Of a stretch of DNA of 64,000 nucleotides, positions 45,285 through 56,200 are shown in pieces. Position 1 is the stretch's first letter. Every line of letters begins with the position of its first letter. The notes below the pieces were generated by a model. It worked only from the letters and a program-made list of their open reading frames with translations, had not been told where the DNA came from and searched no databases. Source of the DNA: Symbiodinium sp. CCMP2592 (Eukaryota > Sar > Dinophyceae > Suessiales > Symbiodiniaceae); the NCBI GenBank assembly GCA_905221615.1, contig CAJNDT010000491.1, positions 496,001 through 560,000 of the forward strand, in the 5' to 3' direction. Both the position numbers and the translations under genes were made by a program.

Positions 45285-45428
45285 TCGGGCCCTTAATCGG
45301 AACTGATATCAACACTTTCGGGTTTGCTTTAAGGTTTAGGGGGCGTAAGCAGGGTCCGTGGCAAAGGCTGTTGATGGCAGGTGTAGCGAACCTCCCGGCA
45401 AATCTGTCATCGTTTTCGATACAGAAGT

Positions 45429-45534
45429 CATAGGGGCCCTTAGGGGGGAGGGGGGTAGGGACTTTACTATTAGGTCCTTATTAAAGGTATCAAGGCCCCC
45501 TACCCCCCTCCCCCTACCCCCCAAGGGTTCCTAT
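45429..45534. repeat. Foldback element, family F, copy 1
   Basis: ATAGGGGCCCTTAGGGGGGA pairs with the right-end CCCCCCAAGGGTTCCTAT. Inner GGGGGGTAGGG pairs with CCCTACCCCCC. Related to 51947-52070 and to a fragment near 20.2 kb. Confidence 0.62.
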
Positions 45535-45557
45535 GAAGAAGTGTACACATCTCGCAG

Positions 45558-45689
45558 TTTCGCGCGTGCCAGGAGCACTTGGAATCTTGCCCTCGGCAGC
45601 ATGCAAAGACCCGAGATCACCCCACCTCAAACCTCGCCATTCCAAAAGCTTGTGCCCGGAAGCATCGCGAGCTCAAAGCTTGTGCCCAG
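45558..45689 (+). CDS. Putative internal exon, product unknown
   Basis: Exactly 44 codons after CTCGCAG: FRACQEHLESCPRQHAKTRD then HPTSNLAIPKACARKHRELK and ACAQ. It is rich in Cys and His, with a KACA motif occurring twice. C-x6-C plus later Cys/His could be a metal-binding module, but no known pattern fits. Confidence 0.48.
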
Positions 45690-46378
45690 GGTGGGCAGAA
45701 GTTTCTGCCTTCTGGGTTAAGGTTCAGGGTTTCGGGGGGTTTAGGGTTTCAGGAGGGTTAAGGTTTAGGGTTGAGGGTTTAGAGGTTGAGCTGTGCGGAT
45801 CTTTGCCTTGGATACTGTGCGGGCGCCGCAGGCCGCAGGGACGCAGCAGGCCCGCAGTGCCCCATACACGACGACCGGACTATATCCTTCAACGAAGTCC
45901 ACACCAGAAGCATGCCAAGCAGGCTAGGCGTGTGATCGCCAAGGCAGGGCAAGGCTACGTTTCAGTCTTCAGGCCGAGTGCACACTTGCTGGGCCGACAG
46001 CTCCATGAACCTTGACAAGCCAGAGAGATCAGAGAGAGCATCTTAACGTCTATTCAGGAGATTATAGCATGCCCCCTGAAATTAAAGGCCTCATTCCAGC
46101 GCCCCAGGCAGGACCCAAATTCCAAAGACCGTTGATCTAGGGTCACCCTAAATCCGAATTCCCAAATCCTGAACCCGCTCCAACTAAACCCTTACCCCTT
46201 CTTTAGTCTCGAAGCCTTAAGGCTGCTGTGCTCACATCATGGCACGTGGCCTCACTCAACCCTAAACCCTACCCCCTCAACCCTAAACCCACAACCCTAA
46301 ACCCTCAACCCCTGAACCCCTCAACCCTAAAGACCTAAAGCCCGAGACCTTTAAACCGCCAAACCCAGATCAAACGAG
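45690..46378. other. Intron-like; one ambiguous GC-rich island
   Basis: G-type at 45720-45785, C-type at 46145-46360. The island 45795-46015 is open in three frames (one reading DAAGPQCPIHDDRTISFNEV), so no exon is called. Confidence 0.35.
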
Positions 46379-46436
46379 GCGTCCGGCGTCCTGCTTTGCA
46401 GCACCTGCGCCAGTTCCCGCCCTTCCTGGCAGTCAG
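46379..46436 (+). CDS. Possible short exon, product unknown
   Basis: Between AACGAG and GTGGCT the frame reads VRRPALQHLRQFPPFLAV. C-type repeats upstream, G-type from 46475. Confidence 0.37.
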
Positions 46437-47097
46437 GTGGCTGCTTGTTTCTGCGCCTTTTAGGAATTAGGAAAAGGTTTAGGGTTTAGGATTTGGGGGA
46501 CTTAGGAGCTAGAAAAGGGCTCCTGTTGGTACGAGCATCTTATGTAATTAGAATAGGGTTTGGGGGCATCGGAACCTTGACAGAGGAAGAGTATCAGTGT
46601 TTTTTGACGAAGCTTCTATATTAAGGTTGGGATTCAAGGGTTCAGGGGTTTAGGAGTGTCGGGTTTCGGCAGGTCCAACAAAGAGTACGGCACCCTTGTA
46701 AACAACGATGCTATAAGGGACCCCACTTTAGAGAACTATCCATTGGGCCTTTTCAGGTGTTTTTTAGCCTTTAGCTTGGTAGCAGCACTCTGTCGGTCGC
46801 GCATTTCAGGGTTTGCCGTTGCTGCTTTCGATACAGTTTGGCTGGTGCTTAGCTCTCTTTGAAGTCTCGCACCCTGACATACCCTGACATAAACCGGGTA
46901 TTTTGCTAAGGAGCCTAATCGATTATTATGGCAACCCATTATGTACGACGATCCCGACTACCCCAAACCCCAAATCATAAACTCCTAAACCCCAAACCCC
47001 AAACCCTAAACCCTAAAGCCCCAAACCCTAAACCCTAAAGCCCAAACCCTAAAGCCCGAACCCTAAAGCCCTAAAGCCCTAAGTCCTCGTCGCAAAG
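46437..47097. other. Presumed intron
   Basis: A G-type start, unique middle with family C-like remnants (46540-46560), and a CCCTAAA array at 46960-47085. Confidence 0.4.
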
Positions 47098-47158
47098 TGC
47101 TGCAGGTGGGCAGTAGCTGCAAGTGCCCGGCGGCTCCGGGGGGCGCTTGCCGAGCCTG
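47098..47158 (+). CDS. Possible short exon, product unknown
   Basis: After GCAAAG and up to GTGCCC the frame reads LQVGSSCKCPAAPGGACRAW. It is Cys-rich and flanked by C-type and G-type arrays. Confidence 0.38.
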
Positions 47159-47366
47159 GTGCCCCAGCCCTCTTGCTCTCTCGGGCTTTAGGGGGTTTGG
47201 GGTTTAGGATTTCAGGGGGTTAGGGTTTAGTGTTTCAGGGGGGTTCGGGTTTAGGGGGTAGGGGGTTTAGGGTTTAGGGTTTTATGAACGCAGCTCTTGT
47301 TCTAATCAAAATTCAGGTCTGCCTGCGAGAGTTCTGAAGGTTCGTGTTGTCAAAGCCAAAGCTTAG

Positions 47367-47489
47367 AGGGGAGGGCGTTGCTGAAGCGACAGAACGACAA
47401 GCATAGCCTTTCCTTGGGAAAGAGGCGGGGCGTTTGGGACTGGCACCAAAGTACAGCAGGCCAGTACGCCACCCTCAGCCCATTCCCCT
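47367..47489 (+). CDS. Putative exon, product unknown
   Basis: The frame reads ALLKRQNDKHSLSLGKRRGV then WDWHQSTAGQYATLSPFP and closes at TAA. A GC donor after TACAGCAG (47459) would shorten it. Confidence 0.4.
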
Positions 47490-47691
47490 AAGCCCCAAAC
47501 CCTAAACCCCACACAACACCTCAGCCTCAACTTCAAGCCACTTCATTTGCCGTAGCCCAAGGCCTGCTCAGACGTGCAGGCACACTTTGCGGGAGACACT
47601 GACAGAGGTTTCGAGTTCTCGTTTCTGCTCTTTCGTGTTTATCGAAGCTTGAGTAGTGAGTAGTTAACCGTATTCATTCGCTAGGGCTCAG

Positions 47692-47725
<34 letters not shown>

Positions 47726-49459
47726 GCATACACATATATATATATATAGACACACACACACACACACACTTCTATTAGAATGCTGTTCAGGCCCTTATAT
47801 GAAACTTGGGGGATGGCCTGGGAAAGAAAGGGGGTTCTGTGCTTGACTAGGTCGTTCCGTGCGCAGCTGCCCTTGAAGTGAGTACCCAGATATTCACGTA
47901 TTGCACGTTTACTCACTTTCTCGAAGTTTAGGGATAAGGGGTGTCCACCCTTGGAGAAGCCATGTCTGAACTCCCCGTGCCCTTGTTAAGTTTCTATAAG
48001 TGTGATCCTGGCTACAAGGCAGCACCGACTAGCAGGAGAGTATCAATAGCCCACCCGCCCGGGTTGCTAACGATGAGCCTTCCTGCTTATTTCAGACGCG
48101 AAAGCGTGAACCCTAGACCCAACGCCCTAAACCCTTTCTAATCTGGGTTTGGCAAGGGCTTTTCTTCTTAAGGCTGAAGAAGCTGATTGTGTTGACACGA
48201 AGATTTCGGGATGGGTTCCTACATGTATTGAAGCATCACGGCATTGTGTGCCCTGCAGTCAGTGGCTTACGCCACCTCAGGTCCTTCGGTCGAGGGTTCA
48301 AGGTACTTAGTGGGTTTACCGCGAGCAGAGAGTTTTGCCATAGGGATCGCATTATGGTTGGGTGCTTGACTATTGCCGAGCAACTCTCGCAGCTACCTCT
48401 TGCGAAGCGGGTGAAGCCTTCCGCGGTTGTTGTTCCGTTGTGGGATAAGATAGTTTGACGAACGGCATAGAGTGCTTTGCATGCTTTTGTCGTTAATCAC
48501 TTCCGACCAACTGTGTCGCTGACGTTCGGAGGCTCGTGTGGCTTACAACGAATGTGAAGCTGAAGAAGCTGATTGTGATGTACCCCTGTTCCAACCAAAA
48601 CTAAGAGTCCAAATACACCCAAGACGAGATTGCCCGGGTACTATGTTTCTTCCCGGTCTTCATGAGGAACTAGAAGTGATGTGAAAGGTTAAGCTCAAGA
48701 CGAAAATTCAATCACAATCCGAGCCCTGTTTCTTGACATGCATTTCCTTCCTCCTCGCCAGAGGCCAATATTCCCTGGGCTTTACATTTCAAATTCCCTG
48801 CAATTCTTAACCCTAAACCCTCAACTAGAAGTGAACTTTGTGCCTTCAGGCCCTTTGAAATTATCAGCTTAGTGCTTGCCTTCAATGCACTGGTTGTAGA
48901 TCCCGAGCCCTAAACCCCAAAGCTTAAAGTTTAAACCGTAACCCTTACATCCTCAACCCTACAGCGGAAGCCCAAACCTTGAATCCTGACCCCTAAAACC
49001 CAAGCCCTAAGCCATAAACCCGAAGCAACAAAACCTAAGCCCTCTATCCAAACCCTACATCCTAGACCCTGACCCCTGAATCCCAGAGCTTAAGTCCTAA
49101 ACTTTAAATCCTTCACCCGAAATCCCAAGCCCCCCCATCTAAACCCTGGCCGCGAAATCTTAAATCTTGATTTCCGAATTAAGCCCTACATCCTAGATCC
49201 TAACCCCTAATCCCTAAATCCTGAACCTTAAAGCCTCATCCCTAAATCCTACATTCAAATTCCTAAACCTTACACCCCATGCATTAACCCCCAACTCTTA
49301 AGCCTAAATCCTAAACCCGACATCCAAAGCCCCCAATCCTAATTCTTAACTCCTAAACCTAAAACACTCTAAAACTCTTAAATCCTCAACCCCTAAACCC
49401 CTAACCCCTAAACTCCTACCCTAACCCCCCCCCATAAACCCCTGCTCTGCGACTGTGAG
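47490..49459. other. No firm gene; CCCTAAA-rich, one microsatellite
   Basis: 47693-47770 is (TA)n/(AC)n. GCTGAAGAAGCTGATTGTG occurs at about 48173 and 48559, framing a 385 bp segment with a modest frame (48189-48458) that lacks an ATG. 48810-49440 is a 600 bp CCCTAAA-type block, the longest in the window and much diverged. Confidence 0.45.
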
Positions 49460-49513
49460 GCCGCAGGATTCGGGGACGAGTCCGAGCAGCTGGCGGTCTT
49501 GGAGCGACTAAAG
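49460..49513 (+). CDS. Putative short exon, product unknown
   Basis: Eighteen whole codons, AAGFGDESEQLAVLERLK, between GTGAG and GCTCCG (possible GC donor). Confidence 0.42.
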
Positions 49514-49756
49514 GCTCCGACCTGTCTTACTTGGAGGTTTAGGGGTTTAGGGTTTTAGGTCCCTTTAAAGGGATCTGTAGGGATTCTATAGGGGTATGGG
49601 TTTAGGGTTTAGGGTTTGGGGGTTTAGGGTTTAGGGTTCTCTCCGCAAGTTTCCCCAAGATTCCCTAAAGCTCCTATATCACCCTAAGCCCTAAACCCTA
49701 AACCCTGAACCCAACATCCTAAAGTTTAAACCCTAAACCCTAAAGCCTATCAGCAG

Positions 49757-49826
49757 GTCCTTCTCTCGGACCCCAGTGTGGTTGCCAACACGCTGCAGTC
49801 TTGCTTCGTGCCGGGCTTAGAGATGG
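49757..49826 (+). CDS. Putative internal exon, product unknown
   Basis: After CAGCAG the frame reads VLLSDPSVVANTLQSCFVPG then LE, up to a GTTTAG donor. C-type repeat precedes it. Confidence 0.43.
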
Positions 49827-50382
49827 GTTTAGAGCCTTACAGTCCTCGGGTTCCGTTTAAAGGGGGTCCTTAAAGGGGTCTGTAAGGGATCAAAAATGGG
49901 GTTCTATAATAGGGGCCTAAATAATTACCTATACTACGTATGTTGGGGGTTCCTTATTCTCTTTTTATAGTACAATGGGGCCAGGATGAATGTATGGGAT
50001 TAGGGTTTAGGGCTGGGCTGCATATCGAAGGCAAGCTGCATCCGACCGCAACCGCGCAACTACCTCAACCCTGAATCCTGTGCCCTGGGATAACGCGAAG
50101 GCTCAAACCTTCAACCCTAAACCCCGAAACCGCTAAACCCCTTAATCCCTACACCCGTGACCCCTCAACCATAAATCCTAAACCCAGCGGTGCGACTCGA
50201 GGAACCCAGAGGGGGAAGCACGAGAATGCCACTGACCATAGTCCTGGAGCCCGAAAACCCAAACTCTTAAAATCTCAAAGCCGTATTCCTGAAACAAGTT
50301 AACAACCAAAGACTATAACCGCAAAAACGACAATGCTAAAATCCTGTGCCCGAAAAAACAGCGAAAGCCGAAAAAAACCCAG
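49827..50382. other. Presumed intron with half of a family C element
   Basis: 49896-49980 carries GGGGCCTAAATAATTACCTA and GGGGGTTCCTTATTC. C-type at 50050-50180. Confidence 0.45.
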
Positions 50383-50452
50383 GAAGCTGCTGGAGGTGCC
50401 TCTCAGGGGAGCGTGTGGTGCTCTCAGTCGTCTTCCGGTCACTGTATGCGAG
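50383..50452 (+). CDS. Possible exon, frame undecided
   Basis: Between CCCAG and GTTTTA. Two frames are open: KLLEVPLRGACGALSRLPVT and EAAGGASQGSVWCSQSSSGH. Confidence 0.35.
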
Positions 50453-50624
50453 GTTTTAGGCTTTTAGGCTTTTAGAGTTGGGATTTTGTCTGTTGGGTTT
50501 TGGGTTTCTGGGGTTGGGTTTGGGCTGGGTTTGGGTTTGATTCATGGTTGACCGAAGCCCGAGCCCCTGCACTGAAAGCCTTAGTTTGATTTAGGGTTTA
50601 GGGTCTAGGGTCAATCCGACTGAG

Positions 50625-50706
50625 TGCCTTCGTCACGCATAGGCCGTGCCATGCGGCTATTCGAGCGCTCTGCACTGCCCACACTATGCTGCCGCATCCT
50701 CGGGGG
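50625..50706 (+). CDS. Putative exon, product unknown
   Basis: The frame reads SAFVTHRPCHAAIRALCTAH then TMLPHPR up to GTTCGG. The flanking order is atypical, with a G-type repeat just upstream. Confidence 0.35.
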
Positions 50707-51643
50707 GTTCGGGCTTCGTTTTCAATTGGGGGAGGGTTAAGATCACGTTAATTATGCAGTACTGGAAGCACCGGCTATAACGACAGCAGTATTGGTCAGA
50801 TCCGAAAACAGGAACACTGAGCCACAGTCAGACGTGCAGTAACTAGCACTCCTCATTCTTTTGGTCGTTCTTTTTGCATGCTCTTCGATCTTCTTTTGTT
50901 TCAGTACGGCTCGCTCCGCTCTTGCAGTAGGTTTAGTGTATGGAGGAGATCCTGGTATAGACCGCACATAGTACCTTGGTTCCTTGTAAGGACCAGAAAC
51001 GCTTTAGACTCTGAACCCAGAAACCTAAACCCTGGGGCATAAACCAGAAGAACCCCTAAACCCCAAAGCCCAAGGCCCTAAACACACACCGGACAAGGTT
51101 CGGGTAAACCCTAACACTAAGCCTTTATAAACCGCAAGCCCTCAACGCTAAATCCTAAACTTGAAGCCTCAAATCCTCTTCATCCCTAAATTCCAAGCTT
51201 TTTGAGGTTGGCTGGCCTGCCTTCCACGTGCATCAGTGAAGCCAGGTGGCCGTGGGCTTAGCCTTCTTCGTGGGATCGAAGAACCTTCAAAAGCTTAAGC
51301 CCGGATTAGGGCTTTAGTGGTTTAGGATTTTAGGGGTTTAGAGGTTTAGGGTTTTGGGGGTTTAGGGTCTAGGGTTGTAGGGGTTTAGGGTTTAGGGATT
51401 TAGGGTTTTAGGGCTTTAGGGTTTAGGGTTTAGCTCTGAGAGCCTTAAGCCATTGAGGATTTAGGAGGTTTGGGGCTTAGGTGCTTCAGAGGACCTGCGA
51501 GGGCGGCGGGTTTGAGGGTTTAAGGCTGTTCTCCAAGTCATCCCTTCGCCGAAATCCGACCCAGCATCGCAACAGCTGTGGTTTCTGAATTGTAGGGGCC
51601 TTTTGAGTATGAAATCCTGATCTCCCAACTCACAGTCCCAACA
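50707..51643. other. Presumed introns; C-type then G-type arrays
   Basis: C-type at 51000-51190, a short island at 51200-51240 (LFEVGWPAFHVHQ), and G-type at 51300-51440. Confidence 0.4.
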
Positions 51644-51787
51644 ATGCAGAAGCGCCTGAGCACCAAAACCCGAGCACCAAACCTCCTACTCTCGCAAGAG
51701 TGGCACTCGCATCCGAGGAGTAGCCTGCTGAAACGTGCAGGCATCTACTCACCCGAGGACTGCTGCGCTTGGGGGCTTGCGGTTTGA
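51644..51787 (+). CDS. Possible exon or small gene, product unknown
   Basis: 48 codons from an ATG: MQKRLSTKTRAPNLLLSQEW then HSHPRSSLLKRAGIYSPEDC, ending TGA. CAG at 51649 could also be an acceptor. The minus strand is open as well, so strand assignment is tentative. Confidence 0.33.
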   Translation: MQKRLSTKTRAPNLLLSQEWHSHPRSSLLKRAGIYSPEDCCAWGLAV

Positions 51788-51946
51788 GTTTAGGGCCCAA
51801 GGGTGCTTTGTAGCAGTCGTTTCCATTCCATCATGATAGTATACTTATAATCTTGCACTCATTCTTGACCCCTCACGGGAGGGCGGCTCGGGGTCCGGTG
51901 GCTTGTAAATTCACGAGTTCACGGCAGGGTCGCCCTCAGGCCTTCG

Positions 51947-52070
51947 CAGGGACCCTTAATTAACGGGATAGGGGGGAGGGGGAAGGGGAGTAGGGGAGTA
52001 TAACTTCCTTAAACAGGCCTGATTACAAGTATTAAGGCCCCCTAGCCCCATAAGTTTCCTTATGGGTCCT
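51947..52070. repeat. Foldback element, family F, decayed copy
   Basis: GGGACCCTTAATTAACGGGA with GGGGGGAGGGGG on the left; AAGGCCCCCTAGCCCC and TTTCCTTATGGGTCC on the right. Confidence 0.55.
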
Positions 52071-52082
52071 TGATGGCAGCCG

Positions 52083-52148
52083 GCAGTCTTCGTGTCGTTT
52101 CCGGCCTTCCCGGGAGTCCTGAGGGCCCTTCGATCTCTGCAGAGTGAA
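52083..52148 (+). CDS. Possible short exon, product unknown
   Basis: The frame reads GSLRVVSGLPGSPEGPSISA then E before TGA. It follows the family F element directly. Confidence 0.28.
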
Positions 52149-52440
52149 ATAGTTCGAAGAGCCTCAAGGTTTGATCGTGTCTAAAGGGGTCTTTTTACGG
52201 TTTTATACAGACGCGCAGTTCAGGGGAGCCAAGACCAAAAACCGACACCTGCAAAATGGAGTTCCCAAAGACCAGGTGCTCTGAGGCTCCAGGAGTCTTT
52301 CATGGTGTGCTTTTGTTGAGACTCCCTACCACAATGTCGGAAATCTTATCCTCATCTGGTGGCTCTTGAAGGGGAGTCGCAGAAAACAAGGAACACTAAA
52401 TATCGACCATAGATTGGTGGATCCTGTTTCACCGTACTAG

Positions 52441-52490
52441 TTTGGCTTCCCGACAACCAGGACAGCGTCACGCTGGATCAGCTGCGGGAG
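52441..52490 (+). CDS. Putative internal exon, product unknown
   Basis: Between TACTAG and a GTACAG donor: WLPDNQDSVTLDQLRE. The end resembles the second half of an EF-hand loop (SVTLDQL), but the ligand-bearing first half is not normal, so calcium binding is not claimed. Confidence 0.43.
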
Positions 52491-53236
52491 GTACAGGTCA
52501 GAGCACCCAAGTCCAAGAAGAAATTCTTGAAGCTCAAACAAAATCCCTCAAATCCTAGACTTTCAAGCGGAAACCCTAAATCCCAAGGCTCCAAACCCCC
52601 ATCGCGCTTAAAGCCGTAGAGCTTAAGCCCTAAAGCTGTTCCCAAGACTCCAAACCCCGCGAAGTCGGATTGAAGGATGTTGGGAGCCTTAGAGGTGTTG
52701 AGGGACCCCTGCATTCTCGGGTTTAGGGCTTGAGGGCTTTAGGGTTTAGGGCGTAGAGATTTAGGGGTTTAGGGTTTTTGGGGTTATAAGGGGTATGCGC
52801 TTTCGGGCTTAGGGTTGAGGGCCTTGGTTTTAGGGCTTAGGGCCTAGGGCACATCCTTCGAGGATGCGACTGCATAAGGTCTCGGGTTCGAGTGCTATTC
52901 AGGCCGGATAAATTTCCGAGTTCGTAACGACGACGTCCTATCCTACCGTAGTATCCCGAAAGCCCCTTTTTGTGAGTATTGAGGGCGTTCTCTAGTTGGG
53001 CTCGGGGTCGGCGAATGCTGGGTGAATCCTCTGTGAGCTGGGCTCAGCGAGGCATGACACTTGCAGAGCCAGGGAGTGAGTCTGAAGAGCTTCACAAACT
53101 GAAAGAGCCCTATTGGCTCGTTGCGCGTCTTTTCATGACCCTGAACCTTAAAGGCCCTAAACCCTAAACCGTGCTTAAAGCTGAGAGGTTGGCGCTACTT
53201 TTCTAGACTCTTCGGAGAGCCGAAGCTTCTGAGCCG
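52491..53236. other. Intron or intergenic
   Basis: C-type at 52540-52640, G-type at 52720-52850. GGTTCGAGTGC at about 52889 resembles a tRNA T-loop, but no other tRNA arm is present. The stretch before 53237 should hold the promoter of the PhyH-like gene; no promoter motif was recognised. Confidence 0.4.
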
Positions 53237-56200
53237 ATGTCCCGCGGGCTTCGGATGCTTGGCCGGCCAGTGCTGCTGGGCGTTTTGGTTTCATTCCCCT
53301 GCTTTCGCAGCTTCGTCGGTGAGAGTTGGAGGCTTCCGCATGCGGGCAGAGGGCTCGGGCTCGGGCGCATCGGGCGGGGGGATGGTTCGGGAAATCGGGA
53401 GTGGAGCCTCATGATCTCTGCAGAAGAAGCAGTATCCGGACTTACCGAGCAGACCATGGCAGCTGCCGCCACGCTCCTGAACGCCACGGGCTTCGTAGTC
53501 TTGCAGGGAGCTTCCCTCTTTACTGAGCTGGAGCTACAGCTGGGTCAGGAGACTGCAGATGTGGAACTGGCAAAGGTGAAATCCGCAGCAGAGCGACTAG
53601 ATCTACTGGAGAGGTCTCCTTGGGCAACTGGGCTCAGGAACTCAAGTCAGTATGCCACGAGCATACTTCTCCACGGATCTGTGTATCCATCTATCCATCT
53701 GTCTACCTGCCTACCAACCTGTCTGTGTCCTGCAGATTCTTGTGTCAATATGTGTGTGGTGTGCTGAGAGGCCCATGGCCCCAACCGTCACCTTTCTATC
53801 TGACTATCTCTCTCTCTGTCCCCCTATGTCTGCCTCTCCCTCTCTCTCTCTCTCTCGCGTTTTCGCCTTGTTTCTTTGTCTCCTTCTCTCTTTCTCTCCT
53901 TTTCTATTTCTGTCTTTCTCTGTCTGTTTTTCTGCCTCGCTGTCTAGCTGCCTGGCTATCCGTCCCTCTGTCCATCTGACTGTCTGTCTGCGGGCACCCA
54001 TGGGTGGTTGTCAAAATTAGGGTCCCTTTCTTGGGCACCCTAAATAATAGGTGCCGTATTATAATAGGGACCCAAAAGGGACCATAATTTTGACAACCAC
54101 CCACATCTATCTTCGAAAGCAATCATTCAGATCGCTTACGACAAGCGTCTTGCCACGAGCCCAGGTAAGGGGCCACAACCCGCGGAAACTATTCGAGTTC
54201 CAAGAGGCATTGTCCTACTCCCAGGGACGGCTGGACATGCCACAGCTGATTGGAAGTCCAGAGCTACGAAGATCGAGGTGAGATGGAAGGTTTTGGAGAT
54301 GCTTTGGAATTTAACTTTCAAGGATTTTGTTTCGGTATTCTTGTTTTGACATCTGGCCATGGACTTGGGACTGTGGCCCGGAACCTTCAAAGCCGCACAT
54401 GCCCCAAAGTCAACGACCCAGCGACACAAATCCCTGAACCCAACTCCATCCCCCCCCCGCGGCCTCCCGTCAGAAAATGAAACCTGAAACCCTAAAACCC
54501 TAGCACCCCAACCCCCAAACCCCAGGTGGTGCGACCATTCAGGTCTGCGAGGCATCGCCGAGAGCGCTTTTGGTCGCCGCTGTGAGCAAAGCGTCCTCGG
54601 AGCCTTGTGGAACTTCCCGGGCTCGGGTCCACCCGTGTGGCGGCTTTATGGCATTCATGCATATGTATATAATATGTGCATGTATGTATGTATGTATGTA
54701 CATATGGGACATATGTACATAGATAAGCATAGATATATATATATACACATACATATATGTAGGTTGTTGGATAAACTTTATGACAGTGCGGTTTCTGGTT
54801 TTGCGTCGCGAGATCGGCTTCTATGTTGTTTGCAGCTTCTGGGTTCGCGATTTCGGGGATTTGGTCTGGGCTCGTATTCGGCATCATTCCGATTTTTGGT
54901 GGTCCCGTAGGAGACCTGCAGGTGCTTACACCAGTGCCCTTGTGGTTACAAAGCTTGAAGATAAATCTTCTTATGCCAGGTGCCAAAAAACAACAGCCTG
55001 ATAGCTCGAGCGATTCCGAGAGAATCGTGAAGCGTCAACACCCCAAAGCCGTAACCGCTACACCCCGACTTGCAGTGCGCAGTCGCCCCTAAATCCTCAA
55101 GGCCGGGACCCCGCTACTTGGAGGTTCAGGGGTAGTTAGAAGTAGGGTTTTAAGTCCCCTAATTAGGGTTATAAGTATAGTTACCCTAGTTATAGCCCTA
55201 CTTATAACTACCCATGAACCTCCAAGTCAGGCACAGGGATGGCTTCGACAATCCTCTGCTCGTTGCGGTGACGGCTGCCTGTGACTACCCGCAAACTGTG
55301 GGCTTCATCCACGGCCAGCCGATGTCCCATAACGGGGCCCGGTTTTCGGACTCCGAAGGCATGAAGGCGCCAACCATGCAGCCAGGGTTTTCAGGCCCAA
55401 GTAGCCCCTAAAGCCCTAAGCCCTAAAACTCTACAACCCTAAACCCCTAAACCGTACTCTGAACCCTTCCACAATCCCTTAAAGCCTTAGACCCTCAACG
55501 CGGAGTCCCTGCGAATTCCAAGCCCTCAGGCTCCGATCGCTTCGAAGGGCGAGGTGGGGGTGCTATAACACCAAAATACTGTAATACTATCATACTATAA
55601 CACTACTATACTGTACTATAAGACGAATATATTATACTACCAATATACTACTGTGCTATCATACTATAACACTACTTTTCTGTACTATAAGACTATATAC
55701 TATACTACTAATACACTACTGTACTATAATACTAGTATACGATAATACTATCATACTGTCGTATTGCATTACTTTATTCCTATCAGGTGGGGGTGCCCCT
55801 TCCTTTGAGACGGGGGGAGACTTTGCTCTTCTTCTACACCACGAAGCTCCCCGGCTTCGAGACCAGTGTATGTATGCATGCATGCGTGCATATATGTATT
55901 ACACATACATACATATATTTGTGTATATATATGTATTATATATATATATATATATATCTGTAGAAACGTATATGTATATGCACATACACATACAAGCCCT
56001 CGACCCTAAACCCCTAAACCTAAAGCTCTAAGCCCCTACACTTGCTCAGCCTATGTCTCAGAAGAGGCTCCATCGGCCACCACAAGACGCACGCCCTAAA
56101 CCCCAAGTTGCCAGTACCCTCAAAGCAACAAGAAGCCAATCCCCCCCAAAGCCCGTCTCCCTTAAATTCCAAGTCAGCCTTGAACCCAGGCATGCTGCGA

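Noticed and set aside
48810..49440. 600 bp of CCCTAAA-type sequence as a chromosome end
   Set aside because: Units are strongly diverged and unique sequence continues on both sides; it is interstitial.
52441..52490. EF-hand calcium-binding loop
   Set aside because: Only the second half of the loop resembles the pattern; the first ligand positions and the final Glu are missing.
52860..52920. tRNA-like GGTTCGAGTGC
   Set aside because: Only a T-loop-like string; no D arm, anticodon stem or acceptor stem could be folded.
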